DNA from: Rhodoferax sp.
GTDB taxonomy: Bacteria; Pseudomonadota; Gammaproteobacteria; Burkholderiales; Burkholderiaceae_C
Length of the DNA: 64,000 nt
Reading direction: 5' to 3'
Assembly (NCBI RefSeq): GCF_028714215.1
Contig: NZ_JAQTMS010000006.1
Span: 81,127 to 145,126 of the forward strand
Positions 47,423 to 56,896 of the stretch are shown here, piece by piece (the stretch's first letter is position 1; every line of letters starts with the position of its first letter). The position numbers and the translations under genes are program-made. The notes under the pieces were generated by a model. It searched no databases and had not been told where the DNA came from. It saw only the letters and a list, made by a program, of their open reading frames with translations.

Positions 47423-50077
47423 ATGGACCCGGCGCAGGACCCGCCCCCGGCCACTGCCAGCCACTGGCACCTGCAGGATGCGCATGAACTGGCGCGCCAG
47501 CACGGGGTAGATCCGGCACACGGCCTGCCGGAAGAAGAGGCCAGCCGGCGCGCGGCACGGCACGGTCCCAACGAAATCCGGGGCCGGCCCGGCCGCGGCT
47601 TGGCAGGCCTGTTTATCGACCAGTTCAAGGACTTCATGATCCTGGTGCTGATCGTCGCGGCCGTGATCTCGGGTGTCATTGGCGAACTGATCGATACGCT
47701 GGCGATTCTGCTGATCGTGCTGCTCAACGCGGCCATCGGTTTTGTGCAGGCCTGGCGCGCCGACAAGGCGATGGCGGCACTGCAGCAATTGGCGGCCAGC
47801 CAGGCCAGGGTGCTGCGGGGCGGGCGGACGCTGGCGGTGGCAGCCAGCGCCGTGGTGCCGGGTGACATCGTTCTGCTGGAGGCCGGCAACCAGGTGCCGG
47901 CGGACTTGCGATTGATCGAAATTGCCCAGCTCAAGGTCGACGAATCGGCGCTCACCGGCGAGTCGGTCACGGTGGCCAAGCACACGTCCAAACTGACCGG
48001 TGTGGCGCACGCGCTGGGCGACCGCCTGAACATGGCCTTCAAGGGCACCACGGCGACCCATGGGCGGGGACGCGGTCTGGTGGTGGCCACCGGCATGACC
48101 ACCGAACTCGGCAAGGTGGCCGCACTGCTGGACCGTGACGTCGATCGCAGCACCCCGTTGCAACTGCGGCTGGCGGCATTTGGCAAGCTGCTGGCGCTGG
48201 CGGTGATCGCCATCTGCGGCGTGATTTTTCTGGTCGGCGTGTTGCGCGGCGAGGCGCCGCTGCTGATGGTTCTGACCGCCGTCAGCCTGGCGGTGGCGGC
48301 GATCCCCGAGGCGCTGCCGGCGGTGGTGACCGTGCTGCTGGCGCTGGGGGCGCGCCGCATGGTTTCGCAGAGCGCCCTGGTCCGGCGCTTGCCGGCGGTC
48401 GAGACCCTGGGTTCGGTCACTTACATCTGCGCCGACAAGACCGGAACCCTGACGCAGAACCGGATGCGGGTGGAAGTGCTGTTGGCGGATGGGCAGGAGT
48501 GGCTGCCCGGCGCTGCCGACCCCGGCCCGGCGCACCTGGAATTGCTGCACGCCGCAGCGTTGTGCAACGACGCCAGTCGCGGCCCGGACGGCGCCTGGCA
48601 GGGCGACCCGACCGAAACGGCACTGACGCAAGCGGCGCTGCAAGCCGGGCTGGACAAAGCCGCACTTGAACGGCAGTTCCCACGGTTGCAGGAACTGCCG
48701 TTCGATGCCCAGCGCAAGCGCATGAGCACCCTGCACCGAACCGATGCCGGGATCGTAGCCTACACCAAGGGCGCGCCCGAGGCGGTGATTCCGTTGTGTA
48801 GTACGCAATGGCGCGCCGACGGCCCCGTTGCGTTGCAGCAGGCGGAGATGCTGGCGGCGGCCGAGGCGCTGGCAGTGCGGGGCTTGCGGGTGCTGGCGCT
48901 GGCGCGGCGTTCGCATGCGGCGCTGCCGGCGACGGGCGAGGCCGAGGCCGTGGAGTCCGGCTTGAGTCTGATCGGGCTGCTGGGCTTGATCGATCCGCCG
49001 CGTCCGGAGGCCGCCGCCGCGGTGCGCGATTGCCGATCAGCCGGCATCACACCGGTGATGATCACCGGTGACCATCCGGCGACGGCGCTGGCCATAGCGC
49101 GGCGGCTGGGCATTGTGGTCGACGGCTACGCCGAAGTGCTGACCGGGCCTGAGCTGACTGCCATGGCGGAGCCGGTCCTGCGCGAGCGCGTGGTCAGCGT
49201 GCGGGTTTATGCACGCGTCGATCCGGCGCAAAAGATTCGCATCGTCGAGGCCTTGCAGGCGCGTGGCGAGTTTGTCGCCATGACCGGCGACGGCGTGAAC
49301 GATGCGCCGGCGCTCAAGCAAGCCGATATCGGGGTTGCGATGGGCCGTGGCGGCACCGATGTGGCGCGCGAAGCGGCCAGCTTGGTCTTGCTGGACGACA
49401 ACTTTGCCAGCATCGTCGCCGCGGTGCGTGAGGGTCGGCGCATCTACGACAACATTCGCAAATTCGTGCGCTACGCGATGACCGGCAATTCGGGCGAGAT
49501 CTGGACCATTTTTCTGGCCCCCCTGCTGGGCCTGCCGATTCCGCTGCTGCCGATCCACATCCTGTGGGTCAACCTGGTGACCGATGGCTTGCCGGGCCTG
49601 GCGCTGGCGGCGGAGCCGGCCGAGCGTGGCATCATGCGGCGGCCCCCGCGCGCGCCGCAGGAGAGCCTGTTTGCGCGTGGTCTGTGGCAGCACATTTTGT
49701 GGGTCGGCTTGCTGATCGGCGGCTTGTGCCTGGCGCTACAGGCCTGGGCCATGTCCAGCGGCCACGCGCACTGGCAGACCATGGTCTTCACCGTGCTGAC
49801 CCTGTCGCAAATGGCGCATGTGCTGGCGATACGCTCCGAGACCCAATCTTTGTTCCGAATCGGCCTGGCATCCAACCGGCCGCTGCTGGGTGCCGTGCTG
49901 CTGACCGTGGCGCTGCAACTGGCGACCATTTACGTGCCGCCGCTCAATCCGATCTTCAAGACCCAACCCCTGAGCCTGTTGGAACTGCTGCTTTGTCTTG
50001 GCGCTTCCGCCGTGGTGCTGGTGGCGGTCGAGATCGAGAAGCTGTGGCTGCGCCGCCGCCAACCGGCCCCTGCATAA
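47423..50077 (+). CDS. P-type cation-transporting ATPase (P2-type)
   Basis: The 884-residue ATPase has an N-terminal cation-ATPase domain (ASRRAARHGPNEIRGRPGRG), actuator motif DESALTGESVTVAKHTSKL, M4 AIPEALPAVVTVLLALGARR, phosphorylation site CADKTGTLTQNRMRV, TPVMITGDHPATALAIARRL and hinge MTGDGVNDAPALKQADIGVA. The last 250 residues have about six membrane helices. The M4 PEALP with conserved acidic residue fits P2 (Ca2+, or Na+/K+-like) pumps and not heavy-metal P1B types. The transported ion is not settled. The upstream Usp gene may be co-expressed. Confidence 0.9.
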   Translation: MDPAQDPPPATASHWHLQDAHELARQHGVDPAHGLPEEEASRRAARHGPNEIRGRPGRGLAGLFIDQFKDFMILVLIVAAVISGVIGELIDTLAILLIVLLNAAIGFVQAWRADKAMAALQQLAASQARVLRGGRTLAVAASAVVPGDIVLLEAGNQVPADLRLIEIAQLKVDESALTGESVTVAKHTSKLTGVAHALGDRLNMAFKGTTATHGRGRGLVVATGMTTELGKVAALLDRDVDRSTPLQLRLAAFGKLLALAVIAICGVIFLVGVLRGEAPLLMVLTAVSLAVAAIPEALPAVVTVLLALGARRMVSQSALVRRLPAVETLGSVTYICADKTGTLTQNRMRVEVLLADGQEWLPGAADPGPAHLELLHAAALCNDASRGPDGAWQGDPTETALTQAALQAGLDKAALERQFPRLQELPFDAQRKRMSTLHRTDAGIVAYTKGAPEAVIPLCSTQWRADGPVALQQAEMLAAAEALAVRGLRVLALARRSHAALPATGEAEAVESGLSLIGLLGLIDPPRPEAAAAVRDCRSAGITPVMITGDHPATALAIARRLGIVVDGYAEVLTGPELTAMAEPVLRERVVSVRVYARVDPAQKIRIVEALQARGEFVAMTGDGVNDAPALKQADIGVAMGRGGTDVAREAASLVLLDDNFASIVAAVREGRRIYDNIRKFVRYAMTGNSGEIWTIFLAPLLGLPIPLLPIHILWVNLVTDGLPGLALAAEPAERGIMRRPPRAPQESLFARGLWQHILWVGLLIGGLCLALQAWAMSSGHAHWQTMVFTVLTLSQMAHVLAIRSETQSLFRIGLASNRPLLGAVLLTVALQLATIYVPPLNPIFKTQPLSLLELLLCLGASAVVLVAVEIEKLWLRRRQPAPA

Positions 50078-50085
50078 TCGACGAC

Positions 50086-50760
50086 ATGACCGAACTTATT
50101 CTGATCCGCCATGGTGAAACCGACTGGAACCGCGAACTGCGCTTTCAGGGCCAGGTGGACGTACCGCTGAACGCCGTGGGGCATGAACAGGCGCGCCGCC
50201 TGGGTCTGCGCCTGGCGGGCGAAGCGGCGCATCTGCTGGTGTGCAGCGACCTGACGCGCACCCAGCAGACCGCCTTGCCGATCAGCCAGCACAGCTTGCA
50301 AGCAATCAAGCCTGGCACCGTGCTGGACGCTGCCTTGCGGGAACAAAACTTTGGCGTCGTCGACGGCATGCGGGTCGACGAGATCCAGACCCGCCACCCC
50401 GACGCCTGGGCCCAGTGGACCAGGTTCCACGCCGACTACGCTTTTAGCGGCGGCGAGAGCACGCGCCAATTTCATGCCCGCGTGCTGATGGCCGTGCGCG
50501 GCCTGGCACTGGCCCATGCGCGGCAGACGCTGGTGGTGGTGACGCACGGCGGCGTGCTGGACATGATTTACCGCACGGCGCGCGCCTTGCCGCTGTCGGG
50601 GCCGCGCCAAAGCGAGATCCCCAACGCCGGCCTGAACCGGGTGCGCATCGAGGGCGATGCCATCGAAATCCTGAGCTGGGCCGATACGCAACATCTGGCC
50701 GACATGCCGGCGCAGCCGGTCTACGATCAGAGCAAGCTGGCGCAACCGCTGGTCGATTAG
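50086..50760 (+). CDS. Histidine phosphatase family protein (phosphoglycerate-mutase-like)
   Basis: The 224-residue protein has the catalytic motif LILIRHGETDWNRELRFQGQ near residue 9 and the second histidine in TLVVVTHGGVLDMIYR. Members include alpha-ribazole phosphatase, phosphoglycerate mutase-like and broad phosphatases. No cobalamin genes are nearby, so broad phosphatase is the safe call. The ATG at 50086 lies 8 bases after the ATPase stop, and the long upstream frame over the ATPase is out of phase and spurious. Confidence 0.9.
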   Translation: MTELILIRHGETDWNRELRFQGQVDVPLNAVGHEQARRLGLRLAGEAAHLLVCSDLTRTQQTALPISQHSLQAIKPGTVLDAALREQNFGVVDGMRVDEIQTRHPDAWAQWTRFHADYAFSGGESTRQFHARVLMAVRGLALAHARQTLVVVTHGGVLDMIYRTARALPLSGPRQSEIPNAGLNRVRIEGDAIEILSWADTQHLADMPAQPVYDQSKLAQPLVD

Positions 50761-50820
50761 CGCAGCGGGTCTGCCCGCTTCGCGGCAAAGCCGACACACG
50801 CGAAATCAACCTTCGTGCAA

Positions 50821-50849
50821 TTGACGAACGTCGGATCAACACCGATACT
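50821..50849 (+). promoter_or_regulatory. Sigma-70-like promoter of the CRISPR-Cas operon
   Basis: TTGACG (50821-50826) and GATACT (50844-50849) are separated by exactly 17 bases, a strong sigma-70 match. It lies 54 bases before the cmr1 start. No other comparably good promoter was noticed between the histidine phosphatase and cmr1. Confidence 0.6.
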
Positions 50850-50903
50850 GGCTGCCTGATTCTTGGGATGGAATCGATTTCATAAAGCACTGGGGAGGGT
50901 TGA

Positions 50904-52364
50904 ATGCGCCGTCATGACAAACCGTTGCCGAAGCTACCTGAAGTACCTGAAGTACCTGACAGGCCTGCTTCCTCGCCTGCCCCCTGTGTTCTCGGCCCCT
51001 ACAGCATCGAAGTCATCACCCCCATGGTCGGCGGCGGCGCGCGCAGCCGACTGCCCGACCCCGTAAGCGTCGTGCGCCCGCAAAGCGTGCGCGGACATTT
51101 GCGATTTTGGTGGCGTGTTACTGAGGGCGCAAAGTACGACACCGTTGCTGAAATGCGCAAGGCAGAGGCGGCGATTTTTGGCAGCACAACCGGGGCATCG
51201 GTGATTGGAATTCGAGTTTCAGAAGTTGCAGTTGGCATTCCCCTCTCGAATGGAATTCCAAAGTACGCCGCGTTTCCATTCCGAGGTACCCAAAATGCCA
51301 CTTCTGTGCCGCAGGCCCCCGTGATCTTTTATTCAAAGGTCAGTTTCCGTCTGGAGCTGGTATTTGTCAGTCAACAGCTTGACGTCAGTAATGGCGTGGT
51401 TGGTTCACTCAAGAATGCATTGCGTGCTTGGGTTAATTTTGGGGGGATCGGCGCCCGCACGAGACGAGGATTTGGAGCCCTGCATTGCGATAGCCTGGCC
51501 TTTCAATCGGAGGAAGACGTCTTCGGTTGGCTGGGGCAATTTGGCCCTGCTAATCTGTCCAAACGAAGCATTGATCTGGCCGCCGCAAAAGACTTTTGTC
51601 GATTTATTAACTTCGATTGCCCCGAAGGTGTTGAGCCAGTTTTCAACGCGTGGGCGAGTGCTGTGACGGATCTCCAGATGTTTCGGCAAGGCGGTGGAAT
51701 CGGGCGGCGAGTCGGGACGCCCGCGAAGCCCGGACGTAGCCTTTGGCCCGAGGCGGAAGCAATTCGAAATTTGGTCTGCGATACCCAGTCATTGCTGCGG
51801 GAGCAAATTGAGATCGGAGAGAAGGTGACTAACAAGGTTACGGGCAGGAAGGAGTGGACTTCCACGGGGGGCCATCACGTCAAAGAGTCCTGGCCTGGAC
51901 TAGGCCCAATGCCCCCAGTATTTCTGCCTCGGGCGGCATTCGGTTTACCGATCACGATTGAAATTCGGGACGAGAGAATTGCGGGCGCCGACAACCACAT
52001 CAAAGCTGTCTTACACGCCGGTTGTTTGTTCGAACAGCAGAACAAGAAGGTGGGCAAAGAACTTGGCGACCGACTCGCGAGTCCCCTGATCATCCGTCCT
52101 ATCAAGCTCGGAGGAGAAGCTGTGGCTATGTACTTGGCACTGAATTCTCCGACACCAGATGGGGTTTGGGTCAAACCTTCGAAGAGCAAGAACGACCTGA
52201 AGGAACCAAGATTTGTTTCCTGGGACAGCGTCGTCAATGCAAAACTTCATCAGTATCAGACCAATGGAAGGCTACGTGAGGAGTCGCCAATGAATGGCCG
52301 CAGCACTTCTGGGGATGCTATTGAGGCATTTATTGCCTTCCTTGATGAGTCGATCCAGTCATGA
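50904..52364 (+). CDS. cmr1: Type III-B CRISPR RAMP protein Cmr1
   Basis: The 486-residue RAMP protein is the Cmr1 subunit that caps one end of the Cmr crRNA-protein filament. It has YSIEVITPMVGGGARSRLPD (N-terminal RAMP strand), VRPQSVRGHLRFWWRVT (the Cmr1 RGxLRFWWR motif), and a glycine-rich loop FGGIGARTRRGFGALHCDS. The ATG at 50904 has GGGAGGG eight bases upstream. It is first in the operon and overlaps cmr2 by four bases. Bacterial Cmr1 proteins of this size are usual. A 9-base direct repeat (TACCTGAAG twice) gives a Pro-Glu-Val repeat in the first 20 residues. Confidence 0.93.
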   Translation: MRRHDKPLPKLPEVPEVPDRPASSPAPCVLGPYSIEVITPMVGGGARSRLPDPVSVVRPQSVRGHLRFWWRVTEGAKYDTVAEMRKAEAAIFGSTTGASVIGIRVSEVAVGIPLSNGIPKYAAFPFRGTQNATSVPQAPVIFYSKVSFRLELVFVSQQLDVSNGVVGSLKNALRAWVNFGGIGARTRRGFGALHCDSLAFQSEEDVFGWLGQFGPANLSKRSIDLAAAKDFCRFINFDCPEGVEPVFNAWASAVTDLQMFRQGGGIGRRVGTPAKPGRSLWPEAEAIRNLVCDTQSLLREQIEIGEKVTNKVTGRKEWTSTGGHHVKESWPGLGPMPPVFLPRAAFGLPITIEIRDERIAGADNHIKAVLHAGCLFEQQNKKVGKELGDRLASPLIIRPIKLGGEAVAMYLALNSPTPDGVWVKPSKSKNDLKEPRFVSWDSVVNAKLHQYQTNGRLREESPMNGRSTSGDAIEAFIAFLDESIQS

Positions 52365-54370
52365 GCAATAGTGCCCACCTCCTCGCTCTCACCATCGGCC
52401 CAGTGCAAGACTTTATCGCTCGCGCTCGGCGTACGCGCGACCTCTGGTTTGGCTCGTTTTTGCTGTCCGAGATTTCCAAGGCGGCGGCGCGTGAGATTGA
52501 CACATCGCATAAGGGGGCGTTGATTTTTCCGTCGGCGAATGGCGACGCGCAAGCTGTTTCGATGTTGTTGAGGCGGCGTGAGAGCAATCTGGCCCTGACC
52601 CCTGGCGTTGCCAACGTGTTGCTGGCGCAACTGCCTGCTGGCTGTGACCCCAAGGCACTGGCCGAGGCCGCGAAGCAGGCCGCTCAAGCCGAATGGGAAC
52701 TCTGGGCAAACAAAGCCAAAGCGGCGGCTCGGAACGCGGGGCTTCTGGCCAACGACAAACGTTGGGACGATCAGGTCGCCGATGCCATTGAGTTCTATGC
52801 AGCGTGGGTTCCGTTCACCGAGGGACAACACGACTATGCAACGCAACGCAGCCGCGTCATGGCACTGCTGGGCGGGCGCAAGCTATTGCGCGACTTCAAG
52901 CCAGCACATGGCGAAGCGGGTGTGCCCAAGTCCAGTCTCGACGGTATGCGTGAGAGCGTATTGGTCAAGCCCGAGGAGTTGCCCGGAAAGCTTGCCGGCG
53001 ACAAGGGTCTGGCGTACCGGTTGCGGCTTTCGCGCAACGAGCAATTGGACGCCATCGGCTTTGTCAAACGGGCAGCCACCAAGGAGGCGTTTGCGTCGGT
53101 CACCCGTGTGGCGGTGGACTCGTGGTTGCGTGGCGTTGAGGAGGCCGGCAAGAACGGGGCGGACCTTGGGCCGCTCGCCAGTATCGACATTCGCTGTCGT
53201 GAGTTGATGGGGCGCGTTCCTGAGCGTGATGCTGCTTCGGGCAATGGTGGTCACTATGGCGGGCGCGGCGGGTTTTTCCCTTACGATGCCCAGTTGCTTA
53301 TGAAAGAGCGAGTGCTCGCCATGGTCCGCCAAGCCGAAAAGGTCAAACGTGCGGATGAGGCGAAGCGGGCCAGCAAGCCTGATGGCAAACTGATTGACGA
53401 AGAGGCGGCTTTGTGGATGGCCGACGATGCGCCATCCTTGCAGGCCATACAAGACCCTTTGTCCAAGCTCTACCAAACCTTCGGCACGCCAGACCCCTAC
53501 TTGGCCGTGCTCCTGGCCGACGGTGATCGCATGGGCGAAGTCTTGAGCGCCTGCAAGACGCCAGCACAGCACCGTGCGCTGTCGGCCACGCTCAATGAAT
53601 TCACCAAGGAGGCGCGCAAGATCGTAAAAGTCCATCACGGCGTTTGTGTGTTTGCTGGCGGTGAAGACGTGCTGGCCTTCGCGCCGATTGACCGGATGCT
53701 GGACTGCGCCCACGCCTTGCAGCACCGCTATGGCTGTTTGATGGGGCAGGCCTGCCTCGATCACGGCATTCGTGACGTGGTCACGGGCGCGGTGCTCACC
53801 CCCACTTTGTCGGTCGGCTTGGTGATTGGGCACTGCCTGGAACCGCTGGAAGACTTGCGCAATTGGGCGGCTGGCGCTGAAAAGGCGGCCAAAAACAAAG
53901 ACGGCAAAGCCTTCGGCCCGCCAGGCCACGGTCTGGCCCTGCACCTGTACACCCGCAGCGGCGCGCCGCTGGCCTTGCGCGGGCCGTGGCACGAACCTGA
54001 CAACCTTGCGCAGAGATTGCAACTTTGGGTGAAGCTGCTCAACGCCGATGCCCTCGGCGATAAGGCCGCGTTTGATCTGGAGCATCTGGCGCGCCAGTAC
54101 GCCAAGCCCGACGGCGATCTGGCTTGGAACGGACCCCAGGCAGGGGCCGGCGCTACACAGGCCCTGGCAGCCGAAGCGTTTCGACTGATCGACCGAAAAA
54201 AGATCGACGAAGCCGAGCGCCCCGGTGTGCGCAAGACCCTGGAAGCGGCCATCGCCGCCAACCCAGTCCAGCCCCAGCACGGCGCGTTGCGTCTTGCGCA
54301 CGAATGGCGCGTCGCGCGCTTGATCGCAAACAGTGTGCGCCAAGCCGAAGGGAAAGGCCGTACCGCATGA
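52361..54370 (+). CDS. cmr2: Type III-B large subunit Cmr2 (Cas10), HD-less
   Basis: The 669-residue protein is the Cas10-family large subunit. It begins directly with LLALTIGPVQDFIARARRTR, DLWFGSFLLSEISKAAAREI, the start of the first palm-like domain. There is no HD nuclease domain in front, where many Cas10s have one, so ssDNA cleavage activity is probably absent. The second palm contains YLAVLLADGDRMGEV and FAGGEDVLAF, i.e. a GGED variant of the GGDD cyclase motif, expected to synthesise cyclic oligoadenylate. It is shorter than the Pyrococcus Cmr2 (871 residues), consistent with the missing HD. It overlaps cmr1 and cmr3 by four bases each. Confidence 0.93.
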   Translation: MSNSAHLLALTIGPVQDFIARARRTRDLWFGSFLLSEISKAAAREIDTSHKGALIFPSANGDAQAVSMLLRRRESNLALTPGVANVLLAQLPAGCDPKALAEAAKQAAQAEWELWANKAKAAARNAGLLANDKRWDDQVADAIEFYAAWVPFTEGQHDYATQRSRVMALLGGRKLLRDFKPAHGEAGVPKSSLDGMRESVLVKPEELPGKLAGDKGLAYRLRLSRNEQLDAIGFVKRAATKEAFASVTRVAVDSWLRGVEEAGKNGADLGPLASIDIRCRELMGRVPERDAASGNGGHYGGRGGFFPYDAQLLMKERVLAMVRQAEKVKRADEAKRASKPDGKLIDEEAALWMADDAPSLQAIQDPLSKLYQTFGTPDPYLAVLLADGDRMGEVLSACKTPAQHRALSATLNEFTKEARKIVKVHHGVCVFAGGEDVLAFAPIDRMLDCAHALQHRYGCLMGQACLDHGIRDVVTGAVLTPTLSVGLVIGHCLEPLEDLRNWAAGAEKAAKNKDGKAFGPPGHGLALHLYTRSGAPLALRGPWHEPDNLAQRLQLWVKLLNADALGDKAAFDLEHLARQYAKPDGDLAWNGPQAGAGATQALAAEAFRLIDRKKIDEAERPGVRKTLEAAIAANPVQPQHGALRLAHEWRVARLIANSVRQAEGKGRTA

Positions 54371-55557
54371 ACAAACCCATTGACCCGTCCATTGATCTGC
54401 TGCTAATGCCGCGTGATCCACTGATCTTCCGTGACGGCCGGCCTTTTGGCTTCGGTTCGCGCATGAAAAGCCTGCCCTGGGTGACGCCCTCGGTGCTGGC
54501 GGGTAGCTTGCGCAGCCTACTGGGAAAGGCGGATGGCCGGCCCTTTGAAGACCAACGCGGCGACTTGAAGAAAATCCACAGCACGGCAGCGTTTCCGGTG
54601 TTGAATGACCAGATGTATCTGCCGGCGCCACTGGACCTGATGCTGTATCGGGAGGGCGGCGCGCTGGTGGTTCAAGCGATCCAGCCGGCATCGGTTCTTG
54701 CCGGTGGCGAAGGCGTGCTCGGCCCGGACGCGGCGCCGGGGCTTCAGGTACTGGTGCCACCCAGCGAGCAAAAACCGTATCAGCCTGCCGCGTGGTGGCG
54801 GGTCGACCGACTGGCGCGCTGGCTGGCTGGCGAGCGGCTGGTCCCTCGGGAAACGACCGATCTCGACCACGGCTACTGGGCTGGCCCGCAGGAAGATCTG
54901 CGCAATCACGTCGGCATCGATCCTGACCAGCAGGTCGCCACCGAAGGCATGTTGTTCCAGACGGCGGGCCGCGACCTGAACCTGTGTGAGGCCAAGCACA
55001 CGGGCGCGGTGCCGCTGGCCATGCGCGTGACCGAGGCCGATGGGTGCTATACGTCGGCAGTGCAAAAGCTCGATGCCACGCACCCGCTGGGTGGCGAGCG
55101 CCGGCTGGTGCATTGGAAGGCCTGCATGTCCGCTCTGTCGGGGTGGAACTGCCCCGATCAACTGCGCGATGCGCTGGGAAAAGCCCAGCCGGGGGCGTTG
55201 CTGCGCTTGTACCTGGCCTCGCCGGCCCATTTTGGCGCGAGCGGCTGGTTGCCCGATTGGCTGGATGCAGACTTGCAAGGGGAGCCGCCTGGGTGCGGCG
55301 GCCTTACGGTGCAGCTTGTGGCCGCCCGCATCGAGCGCTGGCACGCCTTGTCCGGCTGGGACTACGAGAAACCTGGCCCCAAAGCCGTGCGGCGCTTGGT
55401 CCCGGCCGGCAGCGTTTATTTTTTCACGCTGGTGGATGGCAACGCGGCGCTGTTGGCGGATCGCTGGCTGCAACCCGTCCAAAAGGACACCGACACCACG
55501 CCCCTTGGCTTTGGCATGGGCGCTTGGGGAATTGGCTTCAAGGAGAGCAAGCAATGA
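54367..55557 (+). CDS. cmr3: Type III-B RAMP protein Cmr3
   Basis: The 396-residue Cas5-like RAMP binds the crRNA 5' handle next to Cmr2. It starts with DPSIDLLLMPRDPLIFRDGR, then PFGFGSRMKSLPWVTPSVLA, matching Cmr3 proteins (PRDPLxFRDGRPF). It ends near TTPLGFGMGAWGIGF. The ATG at 54367 overlaps the cmr2 stop (ATGA). A longer frame reaching back to 54124 is only the out-of-phase shadow of cmr2. Confidence 0.92.
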   Translation: MNKPIDPSIDLLLMPRDPLIFRDGRPFGFGSRMKSLPWVTPSVLAGSLRSLLGKADGRPFEDQRGDLKKIHSTAAFPVLNDQMYLPAPLDLMLYREGGALVVQAIQPASVLAGGEGVLGPDAAPGLQVLVPPSEQKPYQPAAWWRVDRLARWLAGERLVPRETTDLDHGYWAGPQEDLRNHVGIDPDQQVATEGMLFQTAGRDLNLCEAKHTGAVPLAMRVTEADGCYTSAVQKLDATHPLGGERRLVHWKACMSALSGWNCPDQLRDALGKAQPGALLRLYLASPAHFGASGWLPDWLDADLQGEPPGCGGLTVQLVAARIERWHALSGWDYEKPGPKAVRRLVPAGSVYFFTLVDGNAALLADRWLQPVQKDTDTTPLGFGMGAWGIGFKESKQ

Positions 55558-56501
55558 ATCATTCGCAAATGTACTGGCTGCACGCCATCACACCCTTGCA
55601 TGTGGGGGCCGGGCGGGGCGCCGGTGTGATTGACCTGCCCGTGGTGCGGGAGAAAGCCACGCAATGGCCGTACGTGCCGGGAAGCGGCGTCAAGGGCGTG
55701 GTGGCCGATGCGCATGGCGCCTCCATTCGCGGCAGCGACGGCGATTCACCGCGCAAAGACGACTGGCACGCCGCCGCTTTCGGCCGACCGGCCGGCAAAG
55801 CGGTGGACGCCGACAACGCCGGCAGCCTGGTCTTCACCGACGCGCGCATCGTCTGCCTGCCGGTGCGCAGTCTGGTCGGTACTTTCGCCTGGGCGACCTG
55901 TCCGCTGGTGTTGCAGCGGCTGAAGCAGGACGCCGGGCTTGCTGGAAATGCAGCGCTTGCCGACCTTGCTGTGCCAGAGGTTGAAATCGACGAAGCTGCT
56001 GTGGCCAGTATCGATACCCGCACACTGGTGCATCGAGTTCAAGATACTGACAAACTCTACCTTGAAGATTTGGACTTGGATGCGGTAGACGGAGACAAGA
56101 CTAAAGCCTGGGCCGAGCAATTGGGCATGCAGCTATTTGCCGCGCAGCAAGACCGAACGGCCTTCGGCCAGCGCTTCGTCATCGTCCACAACGACCTTTT
56201 CAATTTCCTCTGCGAAACCGCGCTGGAAGTGCGTGCCCGCATCAAGCTTGACCCCGACACCAAGACCACCCAGAGTGGTGCGCTTTGGTACGAGGAGTCC
56301 TTGCCCACCGAAACCATACTCAGCGGCACGGTGTGGTGCGACAAAGTGTTTGGCAATGGCGCTGCCGCTGCGGGCATAACACAACAAACGCTGCTGGACA
56401 AATACTGCAAGGGCGATGCGCATTTCCAGATGGGCGGGAAGGCCAGCACCGGCAAAGGCTTGGTGCATGCCATCGGTCTCTCGGCTGCGGGGGCCATATG
56501 A
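55554..56501 (+). CDS. cmr4: Type III-B backbone RAMP protein Cmr4
   Basis: The 315-residue Cas7-like protein forms the repeating backbone and cleaves target RNA at 6-base intervals. It starts MNHSQMYWLHAITPLHVGAG; Asp27 in GAGVIDLPVVRE sits where the family has its catalytic aspartate. YVPGSGVKGVVADAHG and FQMGGKASTGKGLVHAI (glycine-rich loop) follow. The ATG overlaps the cmr3 stop by four bases. Active-site conservation indicates a working RNase. Confidence 0.94.
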   Translation: MNHSQMYWLHAITPLHVGAGRGAGVIDLPVVREKATQWPYVPGSGVKGVVADAHGASIRGSDGDSPRKDDWHAAAFGRPAGKAVDADNAGSLVFTDARIVCLPVRSLVGTFAWATCPLVLQRLKQDAGLAGNAALADLAVPEVEIDEAAVASIDTRTLVHRVQDTDKLYLEDLDLDAVDGDKTKAWAEQLGMQLFAAQQDRTAFGQRFVIVHNDLFNFLCETALEVRARIKLDPDTKTTQSGALWYEESLPTETILSGTVWCDKVFGNGAAAAGITQQTLLDKYCKGDAHFQMGGKASTGKGLVHAIGLSAAGAI

Positions 56502-56896
56502 AAACCCGCAGCCAAAACTATGCCGAGCGCGCCTGGGGCTGCGTTCACCCTTTGCACCCGGATGCAAGCCTACTTGTCGCCAGTTCCGACGCCAAAGACT
56601 ACCGCAGCCACGCCATGTCCTTGCCTGTGATGATCCTACAGTGCGGGCTTGCGCAAACAGTGGCGTTTGTGCAGCACAAAGGCGTTGAAGACAAATCCTA
56701 CCGGGAATGGCTCGAACACCTGCATTTGGTGCTGGACAAGGCCGGTAGCAATTTTGTGAGTGATTCCCGCACAGTCGGCGTGATGGACTACATGCTGCTC
56801 ACCCGGCAGGCGCTTGAAGCCGCGAGCTGGCTCAAGCGCTATGCGGAAGCCCTGATCCCGGCATCCGAAGAGTTGCGCGGAGGCTCCCATGCCTGA
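56498..56896 (+). CDS. cmr5: Type III-B small subunit Cmr5
   Basis: The 132-residue helical protein begins MKTRSQNYAERAWGCVHPL and contains MSLPVMILQCGLAQTVAFVQ and the C-terminal ALEAASWLKRYAEALI, typical of Cmr5. It lines the belly of the Cmr filament together with Cmr2. It overlaps cmr4 by four bases and cmr6 by eight. Confidence 0.9.
   Translation: MKTRSQNYAERAWGCVHPLHPDASLLVASSDAKDYRSHAMSLPVMILQCGLAQTVAFVQHKGVEDKSYREWLEHLHLVLDKAGSNFVSDSRTVGVMDYMLLTRQALEAASWLKRYAEALIPASEELRGGSHA

Noticed and set aside
50764..50779. Hairpin AGCGGG-TCTG-CCCGCT after the histidine phosphatase gene
   Set aside because: There is no T-run after it, so it is not a convincing intrinsic terminator.
54124..54366. 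A longer start for cmr3
   Set aside because: The extension is the out-of-frame shadow of the cmr2 3' end; the ATG at 54367 gives the family N-terminus and an ATGA overlap.
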